Source: JBBATK01 sp039810585 (lineage in GTDB: Bacteria > Bacteroidota > Ignavibacteria > Kapaibacteriales > NICIL-2). From it: 64,000 nucleotides of DNA. The stretch covers positions 62,001 to 126,000 of the forward strand of contig JBDHXF010000003.1 of NCBI GenBank assembly GCA_039810585.1. Reading direction: 5' to 3'. The position numbers and the translations under genes were made by a program. Under the pieces are notes generated by a model that was given only the letters and a program-made list of their open reading frames with translations, ran no database searches and was not told where the DNA came from. Every line of letters starts with the position of its first letter. The stretch's first letter is position 1. Shown piece by piece: positions 1-8,371 of this stretch.

Positions 1-209
1 AGCTCGATCAGGACGTCGAGCCCGCTCATGCCTACCATACTCTCGTCCAGGAAAACCAAGCCGAAGCTGTGCTGCTTGCAGAGCTCGATGGCGTCCTCGC
101 CGTTGGACGCAGTGGCGACGTTGTATCCTCGTTGTTCGAGAAGGATGATGTGCGGTCTTAGGAGATCGATTTCGTCATCGACCCAGAGAATGGCTTTTTG
201 CTGCTCCAT
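1..209 (-). CDS. porX: PorX-type response regulator, N-terminal part (cut by window edge)
   Basis: Only the first 69 codons are inside the window; the gene runs off the left end. The visible part is a CheY-like receiver domain with the acidic pair D11-D12, E13 and the phospho-acceptor D55 in a LDESM context. The opening ILWVDDEIDLLRPHI and the LDE(S/N)M signature are typical of PorX, the two-domain regulator (receiver plus PglZ/alkaline-phosphatase-like effector) that controls type IX secretion genes with PorY and SigP in Porphyromonas. The PglZ domain would lie outside the window, so the full architecture is not seen. The start is the ATG at 209. T9SS cargo in this window fits the assignment. 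A generic receiver protein is the alternative. Confidence 0.72.
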   Translation of the reverse strand, partial: MEQQKAILWVDDEIDLLRPHIILLEQRGYNVATASNGEDAIELCKQHSFGLVFLDESMVGMSGLDVLIE

Positions 210-410
210 TGCGTGAGGTATCCGTGTAGTTAATGAAATGTCACAACCGTAGCAATGAGCATAGAGTGCGCAGAGGGTAAGAAAGACTGCATGCAAACTA
301 ACGAACGAGGCTGACTCTTTAGTGTAGGGGATTTTACGGCTTTCCGCCATCCCGTGTGTTACAGGAAGCGGTCACTCTCGAATTATATGAGGTGGTTGCT
401 TTCCGCGTCA

Positions 411-418
411 TAGTTTTG
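411..418 (+). promoter_or_regulatory. Possible -7 element (TAGTTTTG)
   Basis: The sequence TAGTTTTG matches the Bacteroidota -7 consensus TAnnTTTG and lies about 30 bp before the thioesterase ATG at 447. No TTG is found at the expected -33 distance, so this is a weak call. Confidence 0.3.
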
Positions 419-446
419 AGCATCCAATCACTCGATTCTGTACCCT

Positions 447-902
447 ATGCAAAACAGCTTACCGGAACCCAGAAATCCCTTCTTTCGAGAACGCATTCTC
501 GAACAACTCACGCGGCAGGAGTTTATGAAGCACATCCATTGTCGGCTTACGACTATTGAGCCGGCTCATGTGATAGCGGAAATCGAACTTGGCGCCATGC
601 ATCGCCAGCAGTCGGGCTTGACTCATGGCGGTGTAATCGCAACAATTGCTGATGTCGCAGCCGGCTTCGCCGGGTTTAGTTTGATTGCGGAGGATCAACA
701 GATGGTGACTGCCGATATCAAAGTGTCGTACTATTATCCTGCCGTTGGTCATCGTCTGCGAGCGGATGGAAAAGTTCTGAAACATGGCAGCACACTTAGC
801 TTTTGCGAGGCAGACATCTACTCACTTGGTGCCAACAACGAGGCCTTATTGGTAGCTCGGGCAACAGCCACCATGGCCATCGTGAAAGCACCCACGGCGT
901 AG
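447..902 (+). CDS. PaaI-family hotdog-fold thioesterase
   Basis: A 151-residue protein of the size of single-domain hotdog thioesterases (4HBT/PaaI family), which hydrolyse acyl-CoA thioesters in the cytoplasm. The diagnostic segment is around residues 55-70: a QSGLTHGGVIATIADVAAG stretch, where the HGG turn and the following Asp are the usual active-site region of PaaI-like enzymes. It is followed by the VTADIKVSYYYPA strand typical of the fold. It stands alone between porX (divergent) and a ferredoxin gene. The substrate cannot be told from sequence. The ATG at 447 was chosen because it gives the normal family length; no strong ribosome binding site is visible. Confidence 0.82.
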   Translation: MQNSLPEPRNPFFRERILEQLTRQEFMKHIHCRLTTIEPAHVIAEIELGAMHRQQSGLTHGGVIATIADVAAGFAGFSLIAEDQQMVTADIKVSYYYPAVGHRLRADGKVLKHGSTLSFCEADIYSLGANNEALLVARATATMAIVKAPTA

Positions 903-958
903 TGTGGAGTTGCGTGAGCTGTCCGTCGACCGTGACTCTCTGAATACAGTTAGCGTCG

Positions 959-966
959 TATATTTG
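959..966 (+). promoter_or_regulatory. -7 element (TATATTTG) of the ferredoxin gene
   Basis: TATATTTG is an exact match to TAnnTTTG, 39 bp before the ferredoxin ATG. It implies a leader of roughly 30 nt. A TTG at the -33 position is not evident. Confidence 0.5.
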
Positions 967-1004
967 CGTAATTAATTGGTTTCACTCAACCTTGTTTTCT
1001 GACA

Positions 1005-1352
1005 ATGGCTATTTACATTACATCGGATTGCATTAACTGTGGTGCCTGCGAACCGGAGTGTCCGAACACCGCTATTTATGAGGGTGGTGCGAGTTGGAGT
1101 TTAGCCGGAACAGAGTATTCTGATTCCACCTCACCGGCAGGCTTTTCACGCGAATTCTGGTCAGACTCGTTTTACTATATCGTTCCTGACAAGTGCACAG
1201 AGTGTGTTGGTTTTCATGATGAACCGCAATGCGCTGCTGTCTGCCCGGTTGACTGCTGTTTACCGGATCCGGAATGCGTAGAATCGAAAGAACAACTTGA
1301 AGCTAAAGTGGCTCAACTGGACGGTATCGACCCAGGTCGTCGTCGCGATTAA
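1005..1352 (+). CDS. 2[4Fe-4S] ferredoxin, Bacteroidota/Chlorobiota type
   Basis: A small (115 aa) electron carrier. Cluster I is CINCGACEPECP (C9, C12, C15, C19). Cluster II is CTECVGFHDEPQCAAVCP, that is C-x2-C-x8-C-x3-C, the lengthened spacing of the Allochromatium-type ferredoxins, with an extra Cys pair just after it. Between the clusters is an insertion of about 30 residues rich in Ser, Thr and aromatics, a feature of ferredoxins from Bacteroidota and relatives. Such proteins typically serve 2-oxoacid:ferredoxin oxidoreductases. It is monocistronic, with its own -7 element and a strong terminator. Confidence 0.9.
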   Translation: MAIYITSDCINCGACEPECPNTAIYEGGASWSLAGTEYSDSTSPAGFSREFWSDSFYYIVPDKCTECVGFHDEPQCAAVCPVDCCLPDPECVESKEQLEAKVAQLDGIDPGRRRD

Positions 1353-1426
1353 AGTGACGAGGTCTCGTCGCCATTGTTGAGTCTAAAGTTTGTGAGATAG
1401 TGACTCGAAACAGAGTCGACGCTTGT

Positions 1427-1482
1427 GAGCATTTCTCTTCACCGTGCGCATCCGCGCGCAGAGAGAAATGCTCTTTTTTTTT
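1427..1482 (+). terminator. Rho-independent terminator after the ferredoxin gene
   Basis: A perfect 12-bp stem (GAGCATTTCTCT at 1427-1438 with AGAGAAATGCTC at 1462-1473) followed at once by nine T residues. Confidence 0.9.
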
Positions 1483-1490
1483 CGTTGCTG

Positions 1491-1521
1491 AAAACACAAA
1501 AGCCGAGGTTGCCCGGCTTTT
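1491..1521 (-). terminator. Terminator-like hairpin for the converging fibronectin-type gene
   Basis: An 8-bp stem AAAAGCCG (1498-1505) / CGGCTTTT (1514-1521). Read on the minus strand it ends in a T-rich stretch (TTTTGTGTTTTC) and lies about 50 nt beyond the stop of the gene at 1571-2785. Confidence 0.6.
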
Positions 1522-1570
1522 GCTTTCATCATAGTACACGAACCAGCGCGAGATTTCCTCGCTTTCCTTT

Positions 1571-2785
1571 CTACCGCACAACTACAAACTTTCCAATCGT
1601 ACGCATTCCGTTGTACGCCACCACGTAGGTGTACACGCCACTAGGAATGGAACTCACATCCATAGGAAGTGAGTAGGATCCAACTCCCAGTTGTGGCTCG
1701 GTGGCGCTTAACACCTCGATGCCGTTCAAGTCGACAATGCTCATGCGAACAAAGCCGCTGGCGGGCAGGGTGAAGTTTATATTCAAGAGAGATGACGTCG
1801 GATTGGGTGCGATTGCCACTGTCGGTTCTGGTACTAATGCTGCGACATCACTCGTAGACATAGCGATATGCAACGCGCGCCATGGTGACCAGGTTCCTTC
1901 ACCAATAGAATTCACAGCACTAACCCTCCAAAACACTAAGCTTCCGGCCGGAAGTTCTTGCATGATGCTGTTGGAACTGATGTTGGAGCGATCGACGATA
2001 CACGAGTCGAAGGTAGAAGAAAAAGATACCTGTAAGTGATACGACTCGGCTCCGAAAATTCCTTGCCATTGGAAGTTGACCACCGTGGAAGCCACAAAAG
2101 CCTCATGCTCCGGCAGAGCCAACATTGGTGCATACGGTGCTACTCCCGTCGTGAAGCTTGAGGTGCTGCTCCAGTCTGTTTGCATGCTTTCATTATGCGG
2201 ACGGACATGCCAGTAATAGGTCATCGTTGGGCTGAGCAGCGTGGATACAATTTGCGTCTGCGGTATGTTTTCCGCATAGTAACTCACGCTGGAGAATTCG
2301 GTGGTCGGCGAAACTTCTACATCATACGCTGCAACGTCACTCATACCTCGCCAACTAAGCGTTGGGCGCGTGGACTGATTAACAGCGCCGTTCAAAGGAG
2401 CCACTGGGCGGGGTGAGCTGAGTGGTCCCTCCAACGTTGTGAACATGACCGCCGCACTCCATGGAGTCTCGGTTGCTCCCATCAATACACGCACGCGTAC
2501 AAAATAGGTGCTTAGGTAATCCAGATCCGAAAGCATGATTTGTGCAATCGGAGCATCAGCTTTGTAGGTTGTGCTGATAATGTAGGTGTCGAACTGCTGG
2601 TTGTCGGAAACTTGAACGTTGTAGATAACGCCTGACTGCGAGGTCCAACTGACGATAGGGTTGAGAGACTGATCAACACTTCCGTTTACTGGCTTTACGA
2701 GCGAAGGGGTGCGCCACTGTTGCGCGTGTGAAAGGGCAGTGCAGAGGAAGAAGAAAACAACGAAGCGGTAAAACTGACGAAACAT
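1571..2785 (-). CDS. Secreted fibronectin type III-like protein with T9SS type A sorting domain
   Basis: A 404-residue secreted protein. Residues 1-21 form a signal peptide (MFRQFYRFVVFFFLCTALSHA). Three repeats of about 95 residues follow, each opening with a variant of P-x-NG-x-x-x-Q-S-x-x-P-x-x-SW and ending in a W(H/R)V-x-x-x-N type strand: fibronectin type III-like sandwiches. The last ~75 residues (from IAPNPTSSLLNINF to GKFVVVR) are a type A T9SS C-terminal sorting domain, with the usual NP, the strand with VDLNG, and the terminal GVYTYVV...KFVV motifs. The protein is therefore expected to cross the outer membrane through T9SS. No enzymatic domain is seen, so an adhesive or structural role is likely. 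Confidence 0.85.
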   Translation of the reverse strand: MFRQFYRFVVFFFLCTALSHAQQWRTPSLVKPVNGSVDQSLNPIVSWTSQSGVIYNVQVSDNQQFDTYIISTTYKADAPIAQIMLSDLDYLSTYFVRVRVLMGATETPWSAAVMFTTLEGPLSSPRPVAPLNGAVNQSTRPTLSWRGMSDVAAYDVEVSPTTEFSSVSYYAENIPQTQIVSTLLSPTMTYYWHVRPHNESMQTDWSSTSSFTTGVAPYAPMLALPEHEAFVASTVVNFQWQGIFGAESYHLQVSFSSTFDSCIVDRSNISSNSIMQELPAGSLVFWRVSAVNSIGEGTWSPWRALHIAMSTSDVAALVPEPTVAIAPNPTSSLLNINFTLPASGFVRMSIVDLNGIEVLSATEPQLGVGSYSLPMDVSSIPSGVYTYVVAYNGMRTIGKFVVVR

Positions 2786-2971
2786 GAAAACTCCCGAGTT
2801 GTGGTGATTGGGAGTCGTCCGTGACGGTGAAGCTAAGCTTCAGCGCAATCCTTGCGGCTTTTCACATGCATTTTTCGGCAGTTTTCCGGAGAAATGTAGT
2901 CATCGATGTAACTTTTTTCCGTATTTCTACGCATACAGAACTCACCCTGGGTGAAATCTGTTAAAATGGGC

Positions 2972-2979
2972 TAAATTTG
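2972..2979 (+). promoter_or_regulatory. -7 element (TAAATTTG) upstream of nth
   Basis: An exact TAnnTTTG match 18 bp before the nth ATG at 2997. It would give a very short leader (about 12 nt). No clear -33 TTG. Confidence 0.4.
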
Positions 2980-2996
2980 AAGGAAAGTGCAGTTTT

Positions 2997-3785
2997 ATGG
3001 GAAAATCACAATCGGCATCCGGAGCTGTTTCAAAGCGCTCCAGGAAGCGGAAAACAAGACCCGTACCAGGGGAGGCAGAGGTCACTAAGACCACATCCGC
3101 CAGTTCAAAGGCTACTAAGCAACACGCGGCTAGACCGGTTCCAAATGAAACCCCGGAATCGCTACGGTTTCGGGTCACAGAAATTCTACAGCGCCTCGAG
3201 GAGGTGTACGATGGTGCATTTGAGGGTCTGAATTACAGCACACCACTTGAACTGCTGGTTGCAACCATGCTTTCGGCGCAAAGCACGGACAAATTGGTGA
3301 ATACGGTTACTCCGGCTCTGTTCCGCAAGTACCACACGGTTCAAGACTATGCCACCGTTCCAATCGAAGAACTAGAGCAGGACATTCGATCAACCGGATA
3401 CTACCGAGCCAAAGCGCGGAATCTGCAGGCTTGCTGTCGACAATTGGAACAACAATTCAACAGCACGGTGCCGGGTACCATGGAGGAGCTGATTTCCTTA
3501 CCTGGGGTAGGACGAAAAACAGCAAACTGTCTGCTCAGTCAGGTGTTTGGTCAACAAGGGCTCACCGTCGACACGCATGTGAACCGCATTTCAAACCTGC
3601 TAGGTTTTGTCCATGATACCGATGCCGTTCGTATCGAATTTGCTTTGATGGACATTGTACCAAAAAATCAATGGAATCGATTTAACGAACTCATCATTAC
3701 ACATGGCAGAAAGACCTGCATTGCCCGACGACCACAGTGCAGTCGTTGCGCCATTGCTGATCTCTGTCCGTCACGTCAGGCTTAA
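2997..3785 (+). CDS. nth: Endonuclease III (DNA glycosylase/AP lyase)
   Basis: Base-excision repair enzyme removing oxidised pyrimidines and cutting at abasic sites. The catalytic core starts near residue 55. The helix-hairpin-helix LPGVGRKTANCLL carries the catalytic Lys, and VDTHVNRISNLLG carries the catalytic Asp. The C-terminal iron-sulfur loop has the exact C-x6-C-x2-C-x5-C spacing (CIARRPQCSRCAIADLC). The first ~50 residues are an extra Lys/Arg/Ser-rich tail not found in the 211-residue Escherichia coli protein; this could be a DNA-contacting extension or an over-long start, but no better start with a ribosome binding site is seen. It converges with the MATE gene. Confidence 0.93.
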   Translation: MGKSQSASGAVSKRSRKRKTRPVPGEAEVTKTTSASSKATKQHAARPVPNETPESLRFRVTEILQRLEEVYDGAFEGLNYSTPLELLVATMLSAQSTDKLVNTVTPALFRKYHTVQDYATVPIEELEQDIRSTGYYRAKARNLQACCRQLEQQFNSTVPGTMEELISLPGVGRKTANCLLSQVFGQQGLTVDTHVNRISNLLGFVHDTDAVRIEFALMDIVPKNQWNRFNELIITHGRKTCIARRPQCSRCAIADLCPSRQA

Positions 3786-3794
3786 TTCTTCGTT

Positions 3795-3815
3795 CGTAGC
3801 CGCGACGCGGCTACG
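3795..3815. repeat. Intergenic hairpin (family member 1)
   Basis: Stem CGTAGCCGC / GCGGCTACG with loop GAC, between the converging stops of nth and the MATE gene. A second short hairpin (GCTCCG/CGGAGC, 3835-3851) follows. There is no U-tract. It resembles other intergenic hairpins of the window in size and position. Confidence 0.6.
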
Positions 3816-3862
3816 TATCAAACAACTCTTGAGAGCTCCGTACATCGGAGCCACGTGCGGGA

Positions 3863-5293
3863 TTACACTTTAGCCTCTCGCCACATATTTGAGCGCACCG
3901 CAATAAGGGAGGCAAGAGCAAACAAGCCGTAACCGGCAGCGCTTCCTATCCAGATACCTACCTGGTTCCACCCTGTGTACTGAGAAAACACGTAGACCAG
4001 TGGCAGCTGTAAAAACAAAATTGAACCCGCAACGATAGCAAGACTTGCGTATGCGGCGCCGGAGCCGGAAATAACACGAGCCGAAACGATGCCCACTGCG
4101 AAGCCCACATATCCGAACACCGAGACGTGCAGGTACTTTTGAACCTCGGCAATTACACCGGCGTCCGTTGTATAGATCGCTGCAAAGGACGATCCGAAGA
4201 GGTAGAACAACACACCGAGAACAGCAATCACCACTCCCAGTATTTCAATGGCGGCGCGGTGGTAGCCCAGAACACGATCGAACTTCCGAGCGCCGAGGTT
4301 CTGTCCGGTCGCGACTTCAATCGAGATTCCAACCGAAAACACGAACATAAACACGATGGCATCGACGCTTATTCCCAGTGTGTAGGCGGCCATCACGATG
4401 GTACCAAAGCCGGTGACAAGTTTGTAAATCGTCAAACGGGTTAAACTCACGGCCATCATCTGTACGGAAGACGGAAAGCCCAAGCGCACAATGCGCCGGA
4501 TCGTGTCGGCGTGAACACGGAAGCCCTCCAATCGTAAATGGATGCCCGCTTTTCCTCTCAGGAGCAGGATGATATTGAACACTGCACCCAAACACTGAGC
4601 GGTTGCCGTTGCCAATCCGGCGCCATACATGCCCATGTTGAACACGAAAATGAAGATCGGCGCGAGAACTGCGTTGGCGACAGTGGTTGAGAGGAGAATG
4701 ACCATCGGATAAAACACGTTGCCTGTACTACGAACGATGGCATTGACCTGGAAGGTGAGCAAGTTGGCGCTAAAACCCAAAAAGATTGCCGTCAGATACT
4801 GTTGCGCATAGGCTGAAACCTGAGGAGCAGCATTGAATCGTTCGAGGATGGACGAGAGAGATAACTGTAGACCAACGCTTAATACTATGGTTGCAACGAG
4901 CATAAACACAATAGCCTGCGTTGCTGTCGAGTCGGCAGCATGTTGATCACCCTCGCCAATGCGTCGGGCAACGATGACGCCGGTCCCCATACTGAATCCG
5001 CTTCCGAGTGTGAACACCAAGAAGTTGATTTGCTCCCCGAGTCCGATTGCCGCAATGGCGTCGGTTCCCATATGGGAAATGAACCATCGGTCGATCAGCA
5101 TGTACAACATGTTGACCAGAAAGCTAATCGTAAGTGGAAGTGCAAAAGCGATGAGCGACGACCGATAGGGAGATTGTAACAAATCCACATGTCCACGACG
5201 GCGTGCAGGCGCTGTGGGAGCCGTGGGGGAAGAATCAGATTGAGCCGAGGGCTCAGATTGCCGCTTACCGACCAAATCGTCGATGTCGCTCAT
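3863..5293 (-). CDS. MATE-family multidrug/sodium antiporter
   Basis: A 476-residue inner-membrane protein with twelve hydrophobic segments after a hydrophilic, Ser/Pro-rich N-terminal tail of about 40 residues. The NorM/MATE features visible are the opening LIAFALPLTISFLVNMLYMLIDRWFISHMG (quoted in part by type: ALP...DRWF.), and the repeated motif at the start of the second half (RIVRLGFPSSVQMM). MATE proteins export organic cations in exchange for Na+ or H+; substrates are not predictable. An in-frame TTG lies 15 nt upstream, but the ATG at 5293 is preferred. The adjacent gene at 5401 is divergent. Confidence 0.85.
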   Translation of the reverse strand: MSDIDDLVGKRQSEPSAQSDSSPTAPTAPARRRGHVDLLQSPYRSSLIAFALPLTISFLVNMLYMLIDRWFISHMGTDAIAAIGLGEQINFLVFTLGSGFSMGTGVIVARRIGEGDQHAADSTATQAIVFMLVATIVLSVGLQLSLSSILERFNAAPQVSAYAQQYLTAIFLGFSANLLTFQVNAIVRSTGNVFYPMVILLSTTVANAVLAPIFIFVFNMGMYGAGLATATAQCLGAVFNIILLLRGKAGIHLRLEGFRVHADTIRRIVRLGFPSSVQMMAVSLTRLTIYKLVTGFGTIVMAAYTLGISVDAIVFMFVFSVGISIEVATGQNLGARKFDRVLGYHRAAIEILGVVIAVLGVLFYLFGSSFAAIYTTDAGVIAEVQKYLHVSVFGYVGFAVGIVSARVISGSGAAYASLAIVAGSILFLQLPLVYVFSQYTGWNQVGIWIGSAAGYGLFALASLIAVRSNMWREAKV

Positions 5294-5400
5294 GGGATAT
5301 TGTTTCAAAAAAGGGGTCGCGAATATACTCCTTTCCGACGCCTTGAAAAAATTGACGATTGCTCAATCCCATTGTAGTTTGCGACGCAATCGATGCAACC

Positions 5401-6507
5401 ATGCCCGAATTCTTTTATTTCTTTTCGATTCTCAGCTACACTCTCCGGTCCGTGTATTTTGTGATTGGAGCAGCGGCTGAACGTCGCATACACAACCAAG
5501 CCCCGGCTCAACTTCCTTTCGTTTCCGTTATCGTACCGGCACGCAACGAGGAACACTGCATCGTACACTGCATCGAGAGCCTTGCAGCATTGAATTATCC
5601 TTCGGAGTTATTGGAGTGCATTGTTGTGAACGATCGCTCCTCCGATATGACCGGTACCATTGCTGCCATGCAGCAGCATCGATTTCCGGCCTTGAAGGTT
5701 TTGCATATCGAACGAGATGGCGAGAAAAACCTGCAGGGGAAAGCCGGAGCTTTGGAGTACGGCATTCGGGCAAGTAAAGGTGAGATTATTGTGATGACTG
5801 ATGCCGATTGCATCGTCGATCCCGAGTGGGTACGGTCGCACGTCGAGGCGTACGGTATGGCGGACGTTGGTATGGTCTGCGCTTACACTCTTATCGATGG
5901 TCAAAGTACCTTTGCTAAAATGCAAGCCGTGGAGTGGACCAGTACGCATACGATGGCTAGCTCGGCACTCCATTTCAAACAGTACCTGGGATGTTATGGA
6001 AACAATCTCTCCATTCACCGTCGAGCCTATGATGCGGTGGGCGGTTATGCCAGCATTCCGTTTTCGGTGACCGAAGATTTAGCCTTGCTGCATGCTGTAA
6101 CCAAACAGGGTTTTCGGGCTCGATATCTGTGCTCACGAGAATCCAGCGTGCATTCGAGAGCACTGGAGACACTGTCTGAGTATGTGTCTCAACATAAACG
6201 ATGGGCCATTGGCGGACGTCAGCTTGGCCTTCGAGCGGTTGTCTTCGTCATTACGTCCGCCTTGTTTTGGATGGGGATCGCGGCCGCAGTCTGGAACGGC
6301 TCGTGGTTGTGGTTGGTGCTGATCTTGCTCACCAGAGTAGTAGACGACATCGCCATTAATGCTCCCGCTCTTCATATATTTCGACGTCGCTCCTTACTAC
6401 CCTTCATGGTTCCTGCCGTATTGTTTTTTAGCTTGCTGGAACTCGTCCTTCCGTTTCTTCTGATCGACGGAACAACGAAGTGGAAAGGACAAGTCTTTAA
6501 ATCCTAA
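5401..6507 (+). CDS. Membrane glycosyltransferase family 2
   Basis: A 368-residue GT-A glycosyltransferase. It has one N-terminal membrane segment (residues 5-25), the catalytic domain from about 38 (VSVIVPARNEE), the DAD nucleotide-sugar motif (MTDADC), the acceptor-site TED and the QHKRW box of processive-type GT2 enzymes, then three or so C-terminal membrane segments. Cytoplasmic catalysis with lipid or polysaccharide acceptors is usual for this layout. An upstream in-frame TTG (5359) would add 14 poorly hydrophobic residues; the ATG at 5401 gives the natural start. The MFS gene follows after 32 bp, so both are probably cotranscribed. Confidence 0.85.
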   Translation: MPEFFYFFSILSYTLRSVYFVIGAAAERRIHNQAPAQLPFVSVIVPARNEEHCIVHCIESLAALNYPSELLECIVVNDRSSDMTGTIAAMQQHRFPALKVLHIERDGEKNLQGKAGALEYGIRASKGEIIVMTDADCIVDPEWVRSHVEAYGMADVGMVCAYTLIDGQSTFAKMQAVEWTSTHTMASSALHFKQYLGCYGNNLSIHRRAYDAVGGYASIPFSVTEDLALLHAVTKQGFRARYLCSRESSVHSRALETLSEYVSQHKRWAIGGRQLGLRAVVFVITSALFWMGIAAAVWNGSWLWLVLILLTRVVDDIAINAPALHIFRRRSLLPFMVPAVLFFSLLELVLPFLLIDGTTKWKGQVFKS

Positions 6508-6539
6508 GTAGGAATATCCGTCGTCGGAAAAGGGGAAGC

Positions 6540-7805
6540 ATGAGCACATCGACTAACCGGAACACTCCGGAATCAAACTCCACCCGCATTAGCGCCTATC
6601 ACCTGGTTGTATTCTTCGTCTGCTGGCTCGGTGGAATGTTCGATGGTATGGACTCTACCTTTATGTCGGCCGTGCAACCCAAAGCTGTGGAGGAGTTGCT
6701 GCGGGGAACAGTGGATCTCGATCCCTACACGATCGCCTCGTATATCAATGCCGCATTCCTCTTTGGATGGATGGGGGGCGGTATTGTGTTTGGCTTGATA
6801 GGCGACAAGTTAGGACGTGTGCGGTCGATGCTTTTATCAATACTCCTCTATGCCATCTTCACCGGCACCGCAGGATTTGCCCAAACCTGGTGGCAGCTTG
6901 CCTTGTTTCGCTCATTGACCGGTCTCGGTATTGGGGGAGAACTCGTGAGTATCACCACCTTTCTTTCGGAAGTTTGGGTGGAACGCTCCAGACCATTCGC
7001 AGTGGGAGCTCTCATCACTTCTTACCAAGCGGGTGTGTTGATCGCCGGAATTGTGACGCGTCAGGTTGAGTACTGGCGACACGTGTTCTTCATCGGTGCT
7101 ATTCCTGCTATTCTTACCATCTTTCTTCGACTATCGTTAAAGGAATCTGAGAAGTGGCAATCGTCTGTACAGCATCACCATGAAGATCTTTCGCTTCTCG
7201 GGGAGGTACTTTCGCCCCGTTACCGCCGAAGTGCTTGGATTGGTGCCATTGCTTTTGGCGGATTGCTTATTGGCTACTGGGCCTCTTTGGCTTGGATTCC
7301 ACAGTGGATTCAAAGCTTCTTCGCTGCCGGCTATACCGGAAATGTGGAGCGGGGGAATGTACTATTCTTTGAAGGTTTAGCAGCAGTACTTGGATGTGCG
7401 TCGGCTGGCTGGATGAGCAATCACCTGGGAAGGCGATATACCATCATGATAAGCTACCTTGGTAGTTTTCTCGCCTCGGCTTTACTCTTCTTGTCCAACA
7501 AGCAGTTCAGCTCACTCATTTATTGGCAGGTTTCGTTGTTGGGCTATTTCATTGGTCTTGCTCAGGCCATTATGTACATCTATCTACCGGAGTTGTTCCC
7601 AACACGCATTCGAGCTACTGCGGTGGGCTTTGGATTAAATGCCGGTCGCTTTGCCACCGGAGTGACCGTGCTCTTTGTAGGCGTCATTGTGCAGACCTTG
7701 GGTGGACATGCCCAGTCTGCGATGTTTTTTGCCACCGGTTACCTCATTGCTGTGGTCGCCGCTTTCTTTGGTCCGGAGACGAAGGGTAAGGGCTTACCCG
7801 AGTAA
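6540..7805 (+). CDS. MFS transporter of the sugar/aromatic-acid porter type
   Basis: A 421-residue transporter with twelve predicted membrane helices. The family loop 2-3 motif is G-x-x-GDKLGR (residues ~87-95), and helix 4 has the RSLTGLGIGGEL signature of the metabolite:H+ symporter (SHS/AAHS) branch. The second-half loop contains LGRRYT, and LPELFPTRIRATAVG is the typical segment after helix 10. It would import or export a small carboxylate or sugar; the substrate is open. Purine-rich sequence (GGGGAAGC) directly before the ATG at 6540 supports the start. Confidence 0.85.
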   Translation: MSTSTNRNTPESNSTRISAYHLVVFFVCWLGGMFDGMDSTFMSAVQPKAVEELLRGTVDLDPYTIASYINAAFLFGWMGGGIVFGLIGDKLGRVRSMLLSILLYAIFTGTAGFAQTWWQLALFRSLTGLGIGGELVSITTFLSEVWVERSRPFAVGALITSYQAGVLIAGIVTRQVEYWRHVFFIGAIPAILTIFLRLSLKESEKWQSSVQHHHEDLSLLGEVLSPRYRRSAWIGAIAFGGLLIGYWASLAWIPQWIQSFFAAGYTGNVERGNVLFFEGLAAVLGCASAGWMSNHLGRRYTIMISYLGSFLASALLFLSNKQFSSLIYWQVSLLGYFIGLAQAIMYIYLPELFPTRIRATAVGFGLNAGRFATGVTVLFVGVIVQTLGGHAQSAMFFATGYLIAVVAAFFGPETKGKGLPE

Positions 7806-7872
7806 AAAAGGTCTCCGATGACTCGAAGACCCGAACGTGTGAGGACAGGAATGAAGGTCTAGATCCTGTCTT

Positions 7873-8340
7873 TCAATTCTTTGTGCTGTCGGTGCTTTGC
7901 TTTGTGTTCTCTTCTATAAACTTCATGAAGTCTACGTAAAAATCGCGCACCGGCTTTGGCGCAAGCGAATCACCTGGAGCCCATCGCACGCGGTGAAGGA
8001 GGGTATCCGAGCGTAACTCAACAAAACTGTTCAAGTTGCCGGCACCATTGTAACTCAGGCTCATGAACTTGATGTCGTCCATGCGTTGAAAGAGAGCAGC
8101 CGCGTCCGATTTGTCCACCTGCGCAGCAAGTGATTCGCTTCGCTGATCCAGGCGCCCATGGAAGCGGTGAATCTTCCCCTCGGTATCCAATCGATAGCCT
8201 TCCGTTAATCCACTAAAGCCACCGGCAGTTCCGGCAACAATCGACTGCCCGCGGAAGCGCTTGAGAATCGCGTCTGTGGACGAGCACGAGAGTGTCAGAA
8301 GCGACAGCATGATAAAGCAAAGGACAGGTTTCATAAGCAT
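7873..8340 (-). CDS. Putative lipoprotein of unknown function
   Basis: A 155-residue protein that I do not recognise. A hydrophobic signal ends in the lipobox LTLSC (C19 when counted from the ATG at 8340), so it should be lipidated in the envelope. The rest is one small soluble domain with GFSGLTEGYRLDTEGKIHRF and a closing YVDFMKFIEENTK helix, reminiscent of small META/PcfJ-unrelated envelope domains but without a diagnostic motif. It starts 31 bp after the stop of the M4 peptidase gene and is likely cotranscribed. A second ATG (8334) two codons on is equally possible. Confidence 0.65.
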   Translation of the reverse strand: MLMKPVLCFIMLSLLTLSCSSTDAILKRFRGQSIVAGTAGGFSGLTEGYRLDTEGKIHRFHGRLDQRSESLAAQVDKSDAAALFQRMDDIKFMSLSYNGAGNLNSFVELRSDTLLHRVRWAPGDSLAPKPVRDFYVDFMKFIEENTKQSTDSTKN

Positions 8341-8371
8341 GAGATTTTTCTTACACGCGCGCCGTTGGCGC

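Noticed and set aside
5359..5400. TTG start adding 14 residues to the membrane glycosyltransferase
   Set aside because: The ATG at 5401 directly precedes the membrane helix, and the added residues have no family support.
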